Assembly (NCBI RefSeq): GCF_002288925.2
Contig: NW_022098076.1
Location: forward strand, 66,567,964 to 66,631,963
Reading direction: 5' to 3'
DNA: 64,000 bases
DNA from: Delphinapterus leucas
Lineage: Eukaryota; Chordata; Mammalia; Artiodactyla; Monodontidae
Position 1 is the first letter of the stretch. Every line of letters begins with the position of its first letter. A program made the translations under genes and the position numbers. The notes below the pieces were generated by a model. That model did not search any database and had not been told where the DNA came from. It saw only the letters and a list, made by a program, of their open reading frames with translations. Shown in pieces: positions 22,347-34,597 of this stretch.

Positions 22347-25085
22347 GTACAAGTCTGTCTGTTGCATTTTCTCCCTCCCTTCCTCACATTTTCCTCAATC
22401 ATGCACAGTATTACTATTTGCCCTAATTACTGTTTCTCCACTGCTTCAAGCAGCCATTATTTTGTCCCCAGAGAAATTGGAAGAACTCAGAAAAAAATCT
22501 TCTGTAATGACAGTATTTAGTTTCAAATTCAGATTAGCTGTAAGCCTTGAGACACTAAACAACAACAACAAAGAACGAAAAAAACAAAAAGCCAGCAAAT
22601 CGCCTTCTGCTTAAGTTTATAAGTAGCCTATGGTACCTTTTCTTCATGCTAATATTCACATGTGAGTGAAACAAGAAACATTTAATAATGCATACCGTCA
22701 TTCTGCCATACACTACATTTTCGAATAGGTTGAATCCTCTGTGTATTTGAATTTATTCATATTGATTTTCTGACACTCTCTCCTGAACACTGGGAACATA
22801 AAATGTCTTATTACCTATATCAGAGAAGGGAGATGTATCTTTTGTTGTTCTTTTTAAAATACTGATACTATGTCCAATAGGCTCATGACCAATTGAGAAT
22901 TCTGTATGAGGGATCATTATTTCCTTTCTACAGTAGAAGTTGAGTACAGGTGAAGAGTGTGTGAATACCAGAGTAAGGGGATTCAAACGCCATGTTGTAA
23001 GTTCATAATCACAGTAATGAATTCCAGTGAGGTGATATTAAACCTCATGAACATACAAAATGAAGACAGAAAACATTTAAACATGACTATCGTGCAGCTA
23101 TTCTAAAATATTTCCAATTGCACACTGCCCATCTTATATACTAGAATAGGTACTGGCGTCAACCTTTTTCTTAGGTTCTAGTCATCAGGGCACAGATTAT
23201 ATAATTTCACATTTTTAGGGCATCCTTTAGACTCCTAGAACCTGTCTCATTTTAACAGTACCTTCAATATTGGAACAATTTATCATCCTTCTTACAAAAT
23301 TCCCCTGCTATGAAAACTCCCAGGGCTCCAGAAGAAGACATTAGACACCATAACACACTTCACTGGGCAATACTCTTCCACGAAGGAAAAGGACCTTCTC
23401 CATTGAAGATGGCTTCTGGCTTCCTGCCCACAACAAAAGGATTGATGGCTTTTATCAACTTTAGCTCACCTAGTGGAATGGTTGAAACTATTGTATCCCA
23501 ACAGATTTGGGATTTTTAGAATTTTTACATTGTTTGCTTGAAAACAGTATGCATGATACTGTTTTACTTTACTGAGTTCCATAAATTAAATGTCAATTAC
23601 AGTAATGGAAAGAGGATACATTCTGAAGACAAAAACAACAAAAGAAGTCTAAAGTATATGCTTGCTGACACCAGATGAGTGGCTTATCATATAAAATGAG
23701 TTTTAAATTGTAAGTGCATTTTTATTTTGCAAATAAAATAAAAGGATTCTAACCTGACTGCAGGTAACTTTTGAAGGGAAGAAAAGGAAAAGATGCAAAG
23801 TCCAAAAAGGAAGAAAGTCTGCCAAGTAGGCCTGGTTTAAGACAAAGCTGGACCTAGGATCCATAAGGAATTAGTAATGGGGTGCCCTGGTCTTCCATCC
23901 CCCAAAACTTATTGGCTTCCATCCTGGGTCAGTCTCCAACTCACCTACCTCAATAAGCACAGATAATAGAGGAGGAGGCAAGGTGAACATAAATATGGGA
24001 CAGACCACAGAAAGCATATTCTCTCTGCAGACACCCTTAAATAATTTAAGTAGGTTGACTTCCATTATATAAGTTAGTCAGGTCCTAACACTGGCAACCA
24101 AATATGGAGACACTGCAGGAATGGGGGGTGACTCTGTCACTGGTTGGCCAAATAGCCGGCACATTAAAAAGTCACTAACTTTTGTTTATTTTGAATGGTC
24201 TTCCTTCTATTAACATTTAGCTTAATAACTGTCCTGTCAATATATTACTTTAAAAAATGGCTGAAAAGAAGTTACTCTTAGAAAATGTAGAAAATCCATC
24301 AGCAGGGAAAGGGGAAAGAGTGGGAGGTGGAGAATGCTGCTCCAGCTTCCAACACGCCCCCATCTTGACTCCCTACTTGCTTGCAGATTCCTGAAATTCC
24401 ATTGAGTCTCCTATAACTAAAGATTCAAAACATAATAAAAGATTTCAGTGTTTTATACTGGTTGATGGATATGTAATCCACCAATCAATAGTGTCCAGAT
24501 CCTTTCTGAGGTAATGAAGGGTAAAGGAAGGCTAAAAAGGCAGGAAGTGACTCAATATAGGAAAGCATCAAGTATAAGATTCTTTGGTGGGGCATGAAGA
24601 AGGAAGGAACTGAGATTTTTAGAAAACAAATTTGCCGCCATCCAGTTCGCCTCCATTAGACTGGGGACAAATTGAAACGGCCTGGCTTAAAGGGCCATGC
24701 TCTCTCCATTTGGTAGCTGATGGCCTGGCTTTGAGTCCCATTACACATATATCCATAGTAGGCTGGATTCCCAAAGAGTTCCATTTGCTTACCAGAATTA
24801 ACTTCTTTCTATGAAAAGTTTGTTTCCTCATGATCCATATTCAAGGTTTCAACTACAATTTCTACAAAATTCAAACTGAATATTTTTCAAAGAAAGGCAC
24901 ATCATTTTACAAATACTTTTTCATCTGTCCTTGTATTTCAACTAATTTTTTCAAAAGGATTATTCCAAAGCTGAAAAAAAAAAAGGTTTTGGTTTTGGTT
25001 TTATTACACATGACTTTCTTGAACTCCCCTTTGTTTCCTGACTCAAACAGAATCACTCCATTACTATTTCAACTTCAAGAGACAT
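22347..25085. other. Intron sequence, nothing recognised
   Basis: AT-rich unique-looking DNA with A-rich strings (for example AACAACAACAAAG near 22560). No gene or named repeat. Confidence 0.5.
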
Positions 25086-25100
25086 AAAAAAACTATTGCC

Positions 25101-25303
25101 GGGGTCTTCCCTGGTGGCGCAGTGGTTGAGAGTCCGCCTGCTGATGCAGGGGACGCGGGTTCGTGCCCCGGTCCGGGAAGATCCTACATGACGCAGAGCG
25201 GCTGGGCCCGTGAGCCATGGCCGCTGAGCCTGCGCATCCGGAGCCTGTGCTCCGCAACGGGAGAGGCCACAACAGTGAGAGGCCCGCGTACTGCAAAAAA
25301 AAA
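25101..25303 (+). mobile_element. CHR-2-type SINE
   Basis: Complete short CHR copy from TCTTCCCTGGTGGCGCAGTG to GGCCCGCGTACTGC plus an A tail. Target duplication AAAAAACTATTGCC before (ending 25100) and after (ending 25319). The B-box GGGTTCGTGCCCC is intact. Confidence 0.96.
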
Positions 25304-25319
25304 AAAAAAAACTATTGCC

Positions 25320-26419
25320 TACCACCAATTAATTCATACAATATTATCTTTGCCTGCACTCTTTACAAAGCTCCGTTTAACTTTCCTCCAACCTCCCAAC
25401 ATAATATATACAGGATAACCATAATGATCATGGTTATTAATATTCTTACTGTATTAGAAACAGCGTCTATACATTAATTATTTATTAAAGGGAACAGTTT
25501 TTTTCAGGTTCACACTTGGCCTTCCCAATGCCATTCCTTCATTTGCACAGATTTCTCATGAACCTCTTTTCCTCTTTAGCAAACAGAGCTGGCCTAACCT
25601 TTAAATCTTAGAATTTATAAAATTCGGTTACTTCCATTGCCTTTTCTGAAATGAGATTCCTCTTTTCTCTTCCTTCTTCCTACCTCCCATCCCCAATCCA
25701 TGCTCTATTCTCTTCTGAAATCAGGTTCTAAATATAATGGCTTTATGAAACCATATTTCAGGCTTTTGTATCAAAAAATGAGGTTCTCAGAGATGGGGGA
25801 AGGAACAGTATCTAGTATAGTGGGTGTTCAATAAATATTGTTTATGGTGAAATACTTTTTAATTTCATAATTTTTTCTTTCTCCTCAATTCTTATTTTAA
25901 CATATTTATTTACTTTGTGATTACCAATTATCCATTAAAAGGACACCTGGAATAGGCATCCCACAAAGCCTACAGTTATTACCATATTATAATAATAAAA
26001 TAAATGTGTTTGCTGTGTATATGCTGAGTTTAAGCCATTCTACTCAATATATGTTTACCTAAATTTATCTTCATAAATGTTAAGAGCTAGCATATTGCTA
26101 AATTATCATGTGGTGAAGCTCTAAGATTTTCCTGAATCATAAAATTCTCCCATCAATTGTTTTTCACCACCTCATTCACTCCCCTTCTTTCAAACTCTTT
26201 CTCTTAAGCCCCTGAATATGCTAAATCCAAACTATCAAACCCTCCCATTAAACTCTCTCCACCTTGTGAACTGAACAGTTAACCCTTATGCTAGTTTCCA
26301 TCCCATAATAGAGGTTTAATGAGTTTCTGCCTCAACACATGGATAAACTTCATTAGCAGCCATGTGTCTCAGCATATTAAAGGGCCTTTAATGTCTTAAA
26401 ATTGCCCTATTTCAGTTGC
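25320..26419. other. Intron sequence with a short L2-like end
   Basis: AT-rich. 25800-25850 resembles an L2 3' end (CAGTATCTAGTATAGTGGGTGTTCAATAAATATT). Otherwise nothing recognised. Confidence 0.45.
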
Positions 26420-26640
26420 TATTGTATAAATTCAAAGAATTCTTATCTATGGCGCTGAGGCGGTTGAAAGTGGTGATGGGCCCCCTACAGTTCCAGACTG
26501 AGGTATTTAATTTTATCCTGCTGGTACGCCTGACCTCGAATTAGGGTTTCTATTTTATATACATTAGTGTATTACCACGTTGGCATCATTTTAAAAGATG
26601 AACAGCATCAGTAAAAAACACCCTTTCCAGAAAGAGAAGA
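26420..26640. promoter_or_regulatory. Possible conserved noncoding element
   Basis: A non-repetitive patch with more CpG than its surroundings (GGCGCTGAGGCGG, TACGCCTGACCTCG, CCACGTTGG) next to an AT-rich stretch. This is only a compositional hint. Neither conservation nor function is shown. Confidence 0.25.
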
Positions 26641-26754
26641 GCGACTTCGTATCTCTGAATCATCCATGCTGTTTCTGACCACGGACAGGAGCCCTAATCT
26701 CATTTAATGCCCTGTCTTCCTTTAGAACTCCTTATCTGACTGGCTCTTCCCTTC

Positions 26755-26835
26755 TTAACTGCTGGTCATTTCTGTGGCACAGCACCTGACATCTACGGGC
26801 ACTTAATACCTGTTTGTAGAATGACTGAATGAACG
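26755..26835 (+). repeat. L2 LINE 3' end fragment
   Basis: GGCACAGCACCTGACATCTACGGGCACTTAATACCTGTTTGTAGAATGACTGAATGAACG fits the L2 3' terminus with GAATGAATG-like repeats (quoted in pieces: GCACAGCACCTGACA, GAATGACTGAATGAACG). Confidence 0.7.
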
Positions 26836-27356
26836 AAGTAAATAAGAATACTATTAAATTCTACTAAATAGAATGCAAGCCTAAGGGACATGGTACAAAT
26901 TTTAATTCTGCCAGTGGCACGTCGTATACACTGGACTAAGGCATATTTACAGTTTTGGTCCTCAGTTTCCACTATATGTGATAATGCTTGTTTTTATTAC
27001 TTCATATGGATAGAGTATTAACATTTGTCATTTTAATGAGTGAATTGGGAATGTTATAAGAAAGTCTCTCTTTAATTTAAAAAAAAAACGGTTTAATAGT
27101 AATGACCATAATAATAGTAACTATTGCAGTAACAGTAATGGGCCTGGAAACGGAAGATCATCCCTTTGTAATTTCCTTGCTCTGGCTCTCAGTCACTTGA
27201 TGAGGCAGTATGTTTAAGGATCCTGCCGGTTCTTACCCATTTAGAAGACACTTAAAGTAGTTTTCATTGTCAATTTGTATTAAAGCGATAAGTTTCTCAT
27301 TTCCTCTGAATGGGTTATGAAGAAAAATATCTGTATGGCTTCTTTTCCCCTCATGA

Positions 27357-27552
27357 GTTAGCACAGAAGTTAAGAGCTCGGACTGCAGCAATACTGTCTG
27401 ATTTGAATCTTGGACCAGCCATCTAGGACCTCTGTGACACTGGACAAGTTACTTGGCCTCTCCTGGTCTCATTTTTCTCCTCTTTGAAATAAGAAGAGCA
27501 CCTGTGTCATTAGATTAATATGGTTTAAAGGGTTATATTTGTAAAAGATTTC
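27357..27552 (+). repeat. MIR SINE, left part (split by the retrovirus)
   Basis: MIR head and core: AGCACAGAAGTTAAGAGCTC, TCTGATTTGAATCTTGG, CTGTGACACTGGACAAGTTA and CTTTGAAATAAGAAGAG. The element stops at the LTR and resumes at 34993 with GAACAATACCTGGCAT, the MIR 3' end. Confidence 0.85.
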
Positions 27553-27957
27553 TGTTAAAAAAAAAAAAAAAGACAAAAGGCCCAAAATGGAGTCATTTGT
27601 GCTAAGCCCCACATCATCAAATCAAGACTTAATACCTAACTTAACTATAGTTTTAGCCTCCCCCAAGAATGAAATCTTAAACAAGTCAATCTGGAATTAC
27701 CTGGTCAGCACTAGTGAGGTAATCTGCCTGAAAGACCCCTGCCATCCCCCCTAAAGGAAGATGATCTTGCCACAAACAGCTGTTTGCTGGTATAACTTCC
27801 TTGTCCTGCCACCTTCTGCCTATAAAAGCCTGACATTTGGTAGAGCTCTTCAGAGCTCCTTGCTATTTGCCAGATGGGATGCTGCCCAATTCTTGAATCA
27901 TTGAATAAAGCCAATAAGATCATTAAAATTTACTCAGTTGAATTTTGTTTTTTAACA
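27553..27957 (+). repeat. Endogenous retrovirus 5' LTR
   Basis: Starts TGTTAAAA (with an expanded A run) and ends TTTTTTAACA. Contains TATAAAAG (27821-27828) and an AATAAA poly-A signal (27904-27909) in the U3-R-U5 order. It aligns over its whole length with 34598-34992. Confidence 0.93.
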
Positions 27958-27959
27958 GA

Positions 27960-27978
27960 TTTGGAGGCAGTGGTGGGA
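27960..27978 (+). other. Retroviral primer-binding site, threonine tRNA type
   Basis: TGGAGGCAGTGGTGGGAT just after the LTR matches the complement of the tRNA-Thr(AGT) 3' end at 15 of 18 positions from my recall of that tRNA, better than the proline type (12 of 18). Confidence 0.65.
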
Positions 27979-30640
27979 TCCAAAGGAAACTTCTGATGGC
28001 TTCAGAGATAACGAGAAACACAGGCACTGGTACCTGTAAACCTTTGAGTTCTCTGTCTGTCTCATCATTTTCAAGGGCTGTGGGTAAGTTCCTCTCAGCT
28101 CTGAGTTCTGCTCTCTTTGCATTGAGCTCCTGATCCAATTGGCTTTCCAGTGCAAGGTTAACAGGCCAGTCTAGTATGACAGGAGGCTCTAAAAGAGTGC
28201 CAATCCTTAGCCCTTGGTTAGACCACAGCCCCAGTCCAGGGCTTAGTGGGTCAGCGTGAGCTGGCAGACGGTCCCACCTGGAACCCAAGTCCCTAGCCCT
28301 TGGTTAGTCCACAGTCCCCATTTATTAGAGGCTGTTTAGTCTGTAGTTCCTCATTGGGAACAGCTGGTGGTGTCCACCTAGCACCTTCTCTTGGCCAGTA
28401 TGCAGTAACATGTCTTTGGTTACTGCTGGTATGTTAGTGTGCTTATGAGGTAAAGACTATTGCCAATGGGAATCTCAGAAGACAAAAGTCACAAAATTGA
28501 TGGGTATGGTTGAGCACTTAAAAGCTGTTAGAGCGCTTGTCACCTAACTCAAAAGACTCCTGTGTTAGGATAAACTGGTCACAAAACAGGTTAGACTGAC
28601 ACCAGGTCACCTGCCGATCCCAAGAAAATTTCCACACAACAAGGTGTGCTGTAAAACACCACACAATCCCCAACCCAGTGCCACATCCCTCTTGGGTATT
28701 AGTTCTGGCTCCGAGAGACCCAAGGCTTAGCTAAAAAATTAGGATCCTTACGTTTCAAAGAACTGAGCACACTACCTCTGGCACACCTGCTTATTTTACG
28801 TCTAAGAACTATGGTCCCGGAAGCTATAAATATCTTAACAACAATGGCAAAACCTTACTAAAGACAACCTAGAATTACAACGGCCATTATAGGGAATGTT
28901 CCAATTAGACATGATCATTTAAGAAAGCGTGCCTTAAAACAAGGGTTCCCAAATCAAACAAATAGAATGGGATACCTACTGTAATTGGCATGCAGAGGCT
29001 CCAAAAGGCTCCAAAGTTCCAAACTACCTTCACTGAAAGATGTGTTATAAAAGGCTAATGAAAAGACTCAAGAGGTACCTAAAACCAAAGACCACAGGAG
29101 GGACACAGTTCCTACTGCTCCCCTCTACCCCCCTTTGCTGTAACATTCCTTCTACTGTCTTCTGTTTGAATTGTCTTTCCATTCTGAAGAGACTACAGGA
29201 CTGAACAAGTCTGCCAAGTTAGTGGCCATACAGACACCCCCATATCTACCCTCAAAGGAAGGTCCCCATATGCACCCCTCCCAGAGTTGACAGGACTCCG
29301 AGAGATTTTCTGGTAAACTGCTACATTATTCCCTTAAACAGCCAAGGAAAATTAAAATTAATGGAAAAACCTTGTCAAATTCTGGTAAATACTATAGCCT
29401 GCAGATGGGATCCTGGGAAACTGGCAGAAGCCAGCAGAGTGAGAGTTCTTACCAGAGGGAGCTCTCCTGAATTTCTGTCTGTTATGCCCAGTTGGGAGAG
29501 GAAAATAAAATTTCACATTGCCCCTTCCTTTCTAAATCCAGATCCATTGGTTATTGATCCTTTCTCTCCCAAGGACAGCTGTTACCTTCTTGTTTGTCTT
29601 GTTTTACGTCCTGAGAACTTGGCTTGTCAATTTGAGGGCCTCAAGATATGACTGGGCAGAAATGTAGGTTACATCCCATTTGCAGCTAGATATGGCTGGA
29701 CAGAAATGTGGGTTAAACTCCATTTGCAGCTTGGGTATACAGCCAGTCCTCAGGGGAATTGTCTAAGTTTGCTTTTTTCTTTCTTTCTCCTTTTGGCTAT
29801 CTTTGGGAGTGGCTCTGGATCTTGGGAGGGTAATAACTTTTGCACCCTCTTTGGGGACATCTCTTGAGTCCATAGGATTGTTCAATACTGCCGGTATTTT
29901 TTATTTCGTTTTATTTATTTATATTTATTGCGTGTGTCAGCTGAAAACTGACAAGATATTTGAAAGCATTTTTTAAGTAGCTCTGTGATCAGAAGTTGGC
30001 CAAACTGGAAGCTGATATTCAGAGCCTGACAGAAAAAAATTTTTAAACCTTCTCCCCTAAGATAAATGAAACTATGTACCCAGGAGGAAAAAAATTAAAT
30101 AACAAAAACTATTCTGATGCCTTTGTGGAAGGATTTACTAAAACATTCCGAAGACAAACAGCTCTAAATCCAGAACATAAATTTTCATTTCCATCTTAGT
30201 TGGAAATCCTCTCCCCAATATAAAAAAGCAAATTGAAGATAATGTGGTTGAATAAGCAAATCAACCCCTTGATAATCATTTAGGCTACAACCCACTTCTT
30301 TGAGAAATTAAAAGCAACTGCCCCTATCTTACAAATTTTTGCAAAACCAGAAATGCAGCTCTAGAAACAATTCGAAGTCCAATCCCCAAACCTCCCCTAT
30401 TCATCTCAAAAGACTTGTAGGTATTGTAAAAATTCTGGCCTTATGAAACAAGAGTCCTTCTTGGACGAACTTGCATTCTTTTCCTGTGCCTTTGAGATGT
30501 AAATGTTCTACCAGGTCTTCTCCAGGAAATCGTATCTAGGCCATATCTCTTTGAAATGCAAACTCCAGGGAGATAATTCTTACCAAAGGGAAAAAAGGGG
30601 GTAGGGAGTTATTTGGAACTCAGACAAATGAAAAATCTTA
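27979..30640 (+). pseudogene. Retroviral leader and gag remnant
   Basis: The first part is leader without a clear start. At about 30100-30450 the translation, with stops and shifts, resembles the end of a gammaretroviral capsid (a DAFVEGFTKTF-like block) followed by the start of a CXXC zinc knuckle at about 30415-30430. The middle (28300-30000) is too decayed to assign with certainty. An open frame at 29361-29651 is probably chance or decayed gag. Confidence 0.6.
29645..29732 (+). repeat. 44-bp tandem duplication inside the retrovirus
   Basis: Units 29645-29688 and 29689-29732 begin GATATGACTGGGCAGAAATG and GATATGGCTGGACAGAAATG and both end CCATTTGCAGCT plus one base. There are a handful of differences, so the duplication is itself old. 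Confidence 0.9.
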
Positions 30641-32865
30641 AGTGTCTTCTTCACAAATATTAGTGAAAAGCTTTAGCCATCTGAGCCTTAACTTATTCCA
30701 TCTGCCAGACACACAATTTTGATCCAACTTATTTTATATAACTAGTGAGTTTTATATTATTGTACCTAATTCATGGCTAAAATTTGAGAATGGAAGCGAG
30801 TCAGTCTGTATGTTTATGTGTGTCTATATACACAGTTGACACTTGAACCACAAAGATTTGAGCTGTTTGGGTCCACTTGTTTGCAGGTTTTTTCCAAGAG
30901 TAAGTATTTCAGTACTATAGGATCTGCGGTTGGTTGAATCCGCAGATATAGAGGAACCATGTATACAGAGGGTGGATGATGAGTTACACACAGATTTTCC
31001 ACTATGCAGAGGTTGGCACCCCTGAACCCCACACTGTTCAAGGGTCAGCTGTATATGTGTTGTAGATGTGTGCTATTTTCTACCTCTGGATGGTATTGCT
31101 AAGATTAATTTGTAAAGGGCTCCATTTAATTGGTTTAAAAACAAATGCTATATAAATTAAACATAGTCTCAGAAATATGAAAACTCAAATGTTTTTCAAG
31201 TTCACATGACCTAGGATAATCTTCAGTAAATAAAAGCTAGTTTAAGTTTGTTGGTTTAATTAAAATAGATATGTCTTTAGAGTTATCAACATTGAAAATA
31301 ACGCAGACGTACAATTTTATTCTACCTGGGTTTACTAGTCAAATAAGTTCATGTTATCTCCATTACAAAATTTTTCAGCAAGAAAAATAACTTGGTATGA
31401 TAAAATTTTCATGAGTAATCTAAACATAACTGTTAAGAACAAGTGATTTAAATAGATGTAAGTGGGTAAGCGTTTCCACTTTCCAGCAATAACTATGGTT
31501 TGTGGTATATCTACTTAAATAGTTTCCCCAAATCTTTTTGGTAACTTGAAACCTTAGAGTTTTGCTAAGTTAAATTAAATGATGAATAGTCACTGACTAT
31601 CTAGATCATTTCCATATAAATACTGGAACATTAGTCCTGAACACAGGTTTATCTTTTAGCTTCTTATTACTGAGAAACTTGGGTTTATTAGTAGACATGG
31701 GTTGGGTTTTTTTTGCTACATTGGAAAATTTATTATGAGAAAGAATATACTTCTAGAAATTATGAAATGTATTTATAAATTTGCCAATCCACAGAATGCC
31801 CATATAAGAGACAGTCCACAATTTCTTACATCTTAGTTTTCACTATGAATTAAGGATGCATTCCTTATTTTCAATATTATCAATATATGTAATTAAAACT
31901 ACTTAGAAAAAATAAGGGTGAAGGAAAACAACTGTGTATGAAAAGTAGGTAAGGAAAGTAAAATGACTGATTGTTCCAAAATGAGAAAGAGAAAAAAAAA
32001 ATAGGACAAAATTGTAGAAACTTTGTGGAAAAGGAACCTTGGGAAACAAATTTTATGTGTAGTCAGGCTGGCTAAGATTAGAATGAATTTATTTACGTTT
32101 AAAAAAAATGAGTTTTAATATCAAAAGTACAATAGTATAAAATTAGAATTGGTTTTCTCTGTTAAAATTACAAGGTTTTATTGGACTTTTAGTCTGCTTT
32201 TGATAACGGATTGTGAAATTTTCTTTATTTTTTAAGTAATCTGCCTGGACAGTGAAGATTTTGTGTCTTACCAGCAACTTACTGTGCTTCACACTGTCTT
32301 TATCAGGTCTTTGACTGCTTGAGAAAACCCAATCTTCTCAATATTAAAAGAGCTAAGTTTTACTTACAACTATGTAACCTTCTGTATTTGCCTTTAACAG
32401 TATCTACTGTCACTATTAAATGGATATTTTTGACACACTTCCCCCCAAATCAAATTCTAAGTGAAGTTTTTTGACTTCAAACTTTCTTTGGGATTTTCCA
32501 GAGGGCCCCTGGAACATCTCAAGAGATTTATTCTGTCTCCTCATAAAAAGAAAGATGTTAAACTAAATAGGCTTATTTGATATGTTAAATTAAATAAGAA
32601 GCATTGCCAAATAGGTAACAATAAGTCTTCTCTATTTTGTATTTGTATATGTTATAAGTGTTCCAGAAATCGTATGAAATTCTTAAATGTTAAATGCTCT
32701 GGTAAAATGTTATCAGTCGTAATTCCAGTTACTATCTTAAAATGTATATCACAGAAATAAATACACTTCCTTGGCAAATGAGTTCTCATCAGATCTTAAC
32801 AGTGGGCATTTTAAAGTCTTTTATAATTTACAGGCAGTTATTGTTTTACTCTGATATTTTTGCAA
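30641..32865. other. AT-rich internal stretch of the retrovirus, mostly unassigned
   Basis: Where protease, reverse transcriptase and most of integrase should lie, I recognise no pol motif in any frame. The stretch is AT-rich and includes the Tigger-like element. Either pol was deleted and replaced, or this is foreign sequence inserted into the provirus. Confidence 0.55.
30835..31052 (+). mobile_element. Tigger-like nonautonomous DNA transposon relic
   Basis: Inverted termini: CAGTTGACACTTGAACCAC on the left and GTTCAAGGGTCAGCTG on the right, with TA-rich flanks as expected for a pogo/Tigger TA target. Internal GCGGTTGGTTGAATCCGCAG is typical of this group. Subfamily not assigned. Confidence 0.82.
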
Positions 32866-33065
32866 AAGTGAGACTCATGGAAAGGACCTTACCAAGTGCT
32901 TCTGACCACTGACACTGCTGCAAAAATAGAAGGCACTGAACCTTGGGTACATATCTCACAGCTGAAGAAGGTTCCACCTGACATCTGCTCCTGGGCAAAC
33001 TCTGGAGACCTGCAAATTAAACTGACTAGGAAGAGAAGTAGCTGACATCAGTATAGACTGCTTCC
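32866..33065 (+). pseudogene. Retroviral integrase C-terminal remnant
   Basis: The translated plus strand shows a gammaretrovirus-type integrase end: a VLLTTDTAAK block followed by EPWVHISQLKKVP near 32900-32975. It runs on to a basic tail at about 33045. The rest of pol is missing on the left. Confidence 0.8.
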
Positions 33066-34597
33066 ACCCAAGATGCTGAATCAAGACTTCATACTTTAAC
33101 GAAACATTAAAAACACTTTCTTCTTCTCTTTGTTTCCTTTACTGTGGCATTGGCCTGGAACGACAACACCATCATATCTCCCAGGCCATTACTAAGGGGG
33201 ATAACCTTTTAGACTGCTGGATTTGCCATTAAAAACTCCAACCTGTCCATAATGCTAGAGACCCCCTGGTCCTTCCTGTGACCAATTTTTCTTCTATTCC
33301 TAATGTCCTGTAAACTACAATTGACCCCCCTTAGAAGTCACTTAGAGGGTCTAACTTTTATGGCCAGGACATTCAGTGCCTTGTTTTTACTTTTCTCTGA
33401 TTATAGCTGTACTTGCCCAACTAGACACAATACCTAGACAAACCATAGTACATTTGCACCTCGACGTTCTTATGATTATCTAAATCAGATCTTACCCCAA
33501 TCGTGAAAAGATCTTACCAGCTGCACCCATTTTTGCAAGGAATTTAGAACAACTTTTTATTTGGGGCTAGGAGATTTACTTTCCAAATGCACTGAAAAAC
33601 TAACTGACCCCTGGCTTGAATGGGCAAGTGCAACGATCCCTGCAAATGAATCCGTTAACAGTGCCACCTTCATGGGAATGATTTGTGCCCTGACATGATT
33701 AATCTTTGTCTGTGGTGATTATCATTCTCCTTGGGCTTATGCATACCTAGATGGCTGGTACATAACCAGGCAATGCCTCTTAGGTTACCTAACTGTGCCC
33801 CTAACCATCCACAATCAAACTGAGGCACCTCATTGGTCAATTCCCCTGATTTACATTGTCAAGTTAGAAGGGACCTATCGAAGGCTTCAGGACTCAGGAT
33901 TCGCTTCCTTTGGCAGGCACTTACTTCCCTGGTTAGAAGTGAGTACAAATGAGACTATGATCAGGAACCTTCCTTAACTCTTGAAAGTATTGCAGAATCC
34001 ACTCCTAAAGCAATAGCTGCCCAAGAAAATTCCTTAGACTCTGACCAAGGTTGTTCTTGATAATGGGATAGCCCTTGATTATCTTTTAGCTGAACAATAA
34101 GGTGTCTGTACTGCATCCAATACCACTTGCTGCACTTGGATTAACACTTCTGGGGAAGCTGAAACTCAGCTACATAAAATCACTGAATAAGCCACTTGGC
34201 TTTAAAAAGTGACTCCTTCAGTGAGGTCTTCCTTGATGTATTTGATTTTGATTGGTTTGGGTCTTGGGGAGCATGGCTCTGAAGTGCACTCCAGACACTG
34301 GGAATTGTCTTGCTTACAATAATCATAGTAGTCTTCCTGGTGCACTTTAAATGCACGTTTAAGTGCATGTTCATGGTCACTAACCACCAAGCAAGTAACA
34401 CCCTAAGACTGAAATGTCAGAAAAGGGATGAAGAGAATGACCAACTTAAAAAGTGTGAAACTTAAGTCATGACCTGTGAATAGCACACAGAGAATCAGCA
34501 AAAACTGTGAGATCTTCAGAGCAGTAGCTGGGAGTGGCATTAATGCATTAAATTTTGATCACATCTCTAAGGCTGAGTTTGATCAGAAGGTGAGAAT
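33066..34597 (+). pseudogene. Retroviral env remnant, interrupted
   Basis: The surface-subunit part (about 33070-33800) is heavily decayed. A transmembrane-subunit-like part follows (about 33795-34400). It includes a CX6CC cysteine motif at 34107-34133, and an in-frame stop sits just upstream at 34098-34100. Further stops and frame changes occur. This is typical of class I retroviral envelopes. No intact protein can be made. Confidence 0.75.

Noticed and set aside
25101..25190. tRNA-like A and B boxes
   Set aside because: They belong to the tRNA-derived head of a CHR SINE, as at 9873, 13155, 36613, 43029 and 55756. None folds as a complete tRNA gene.
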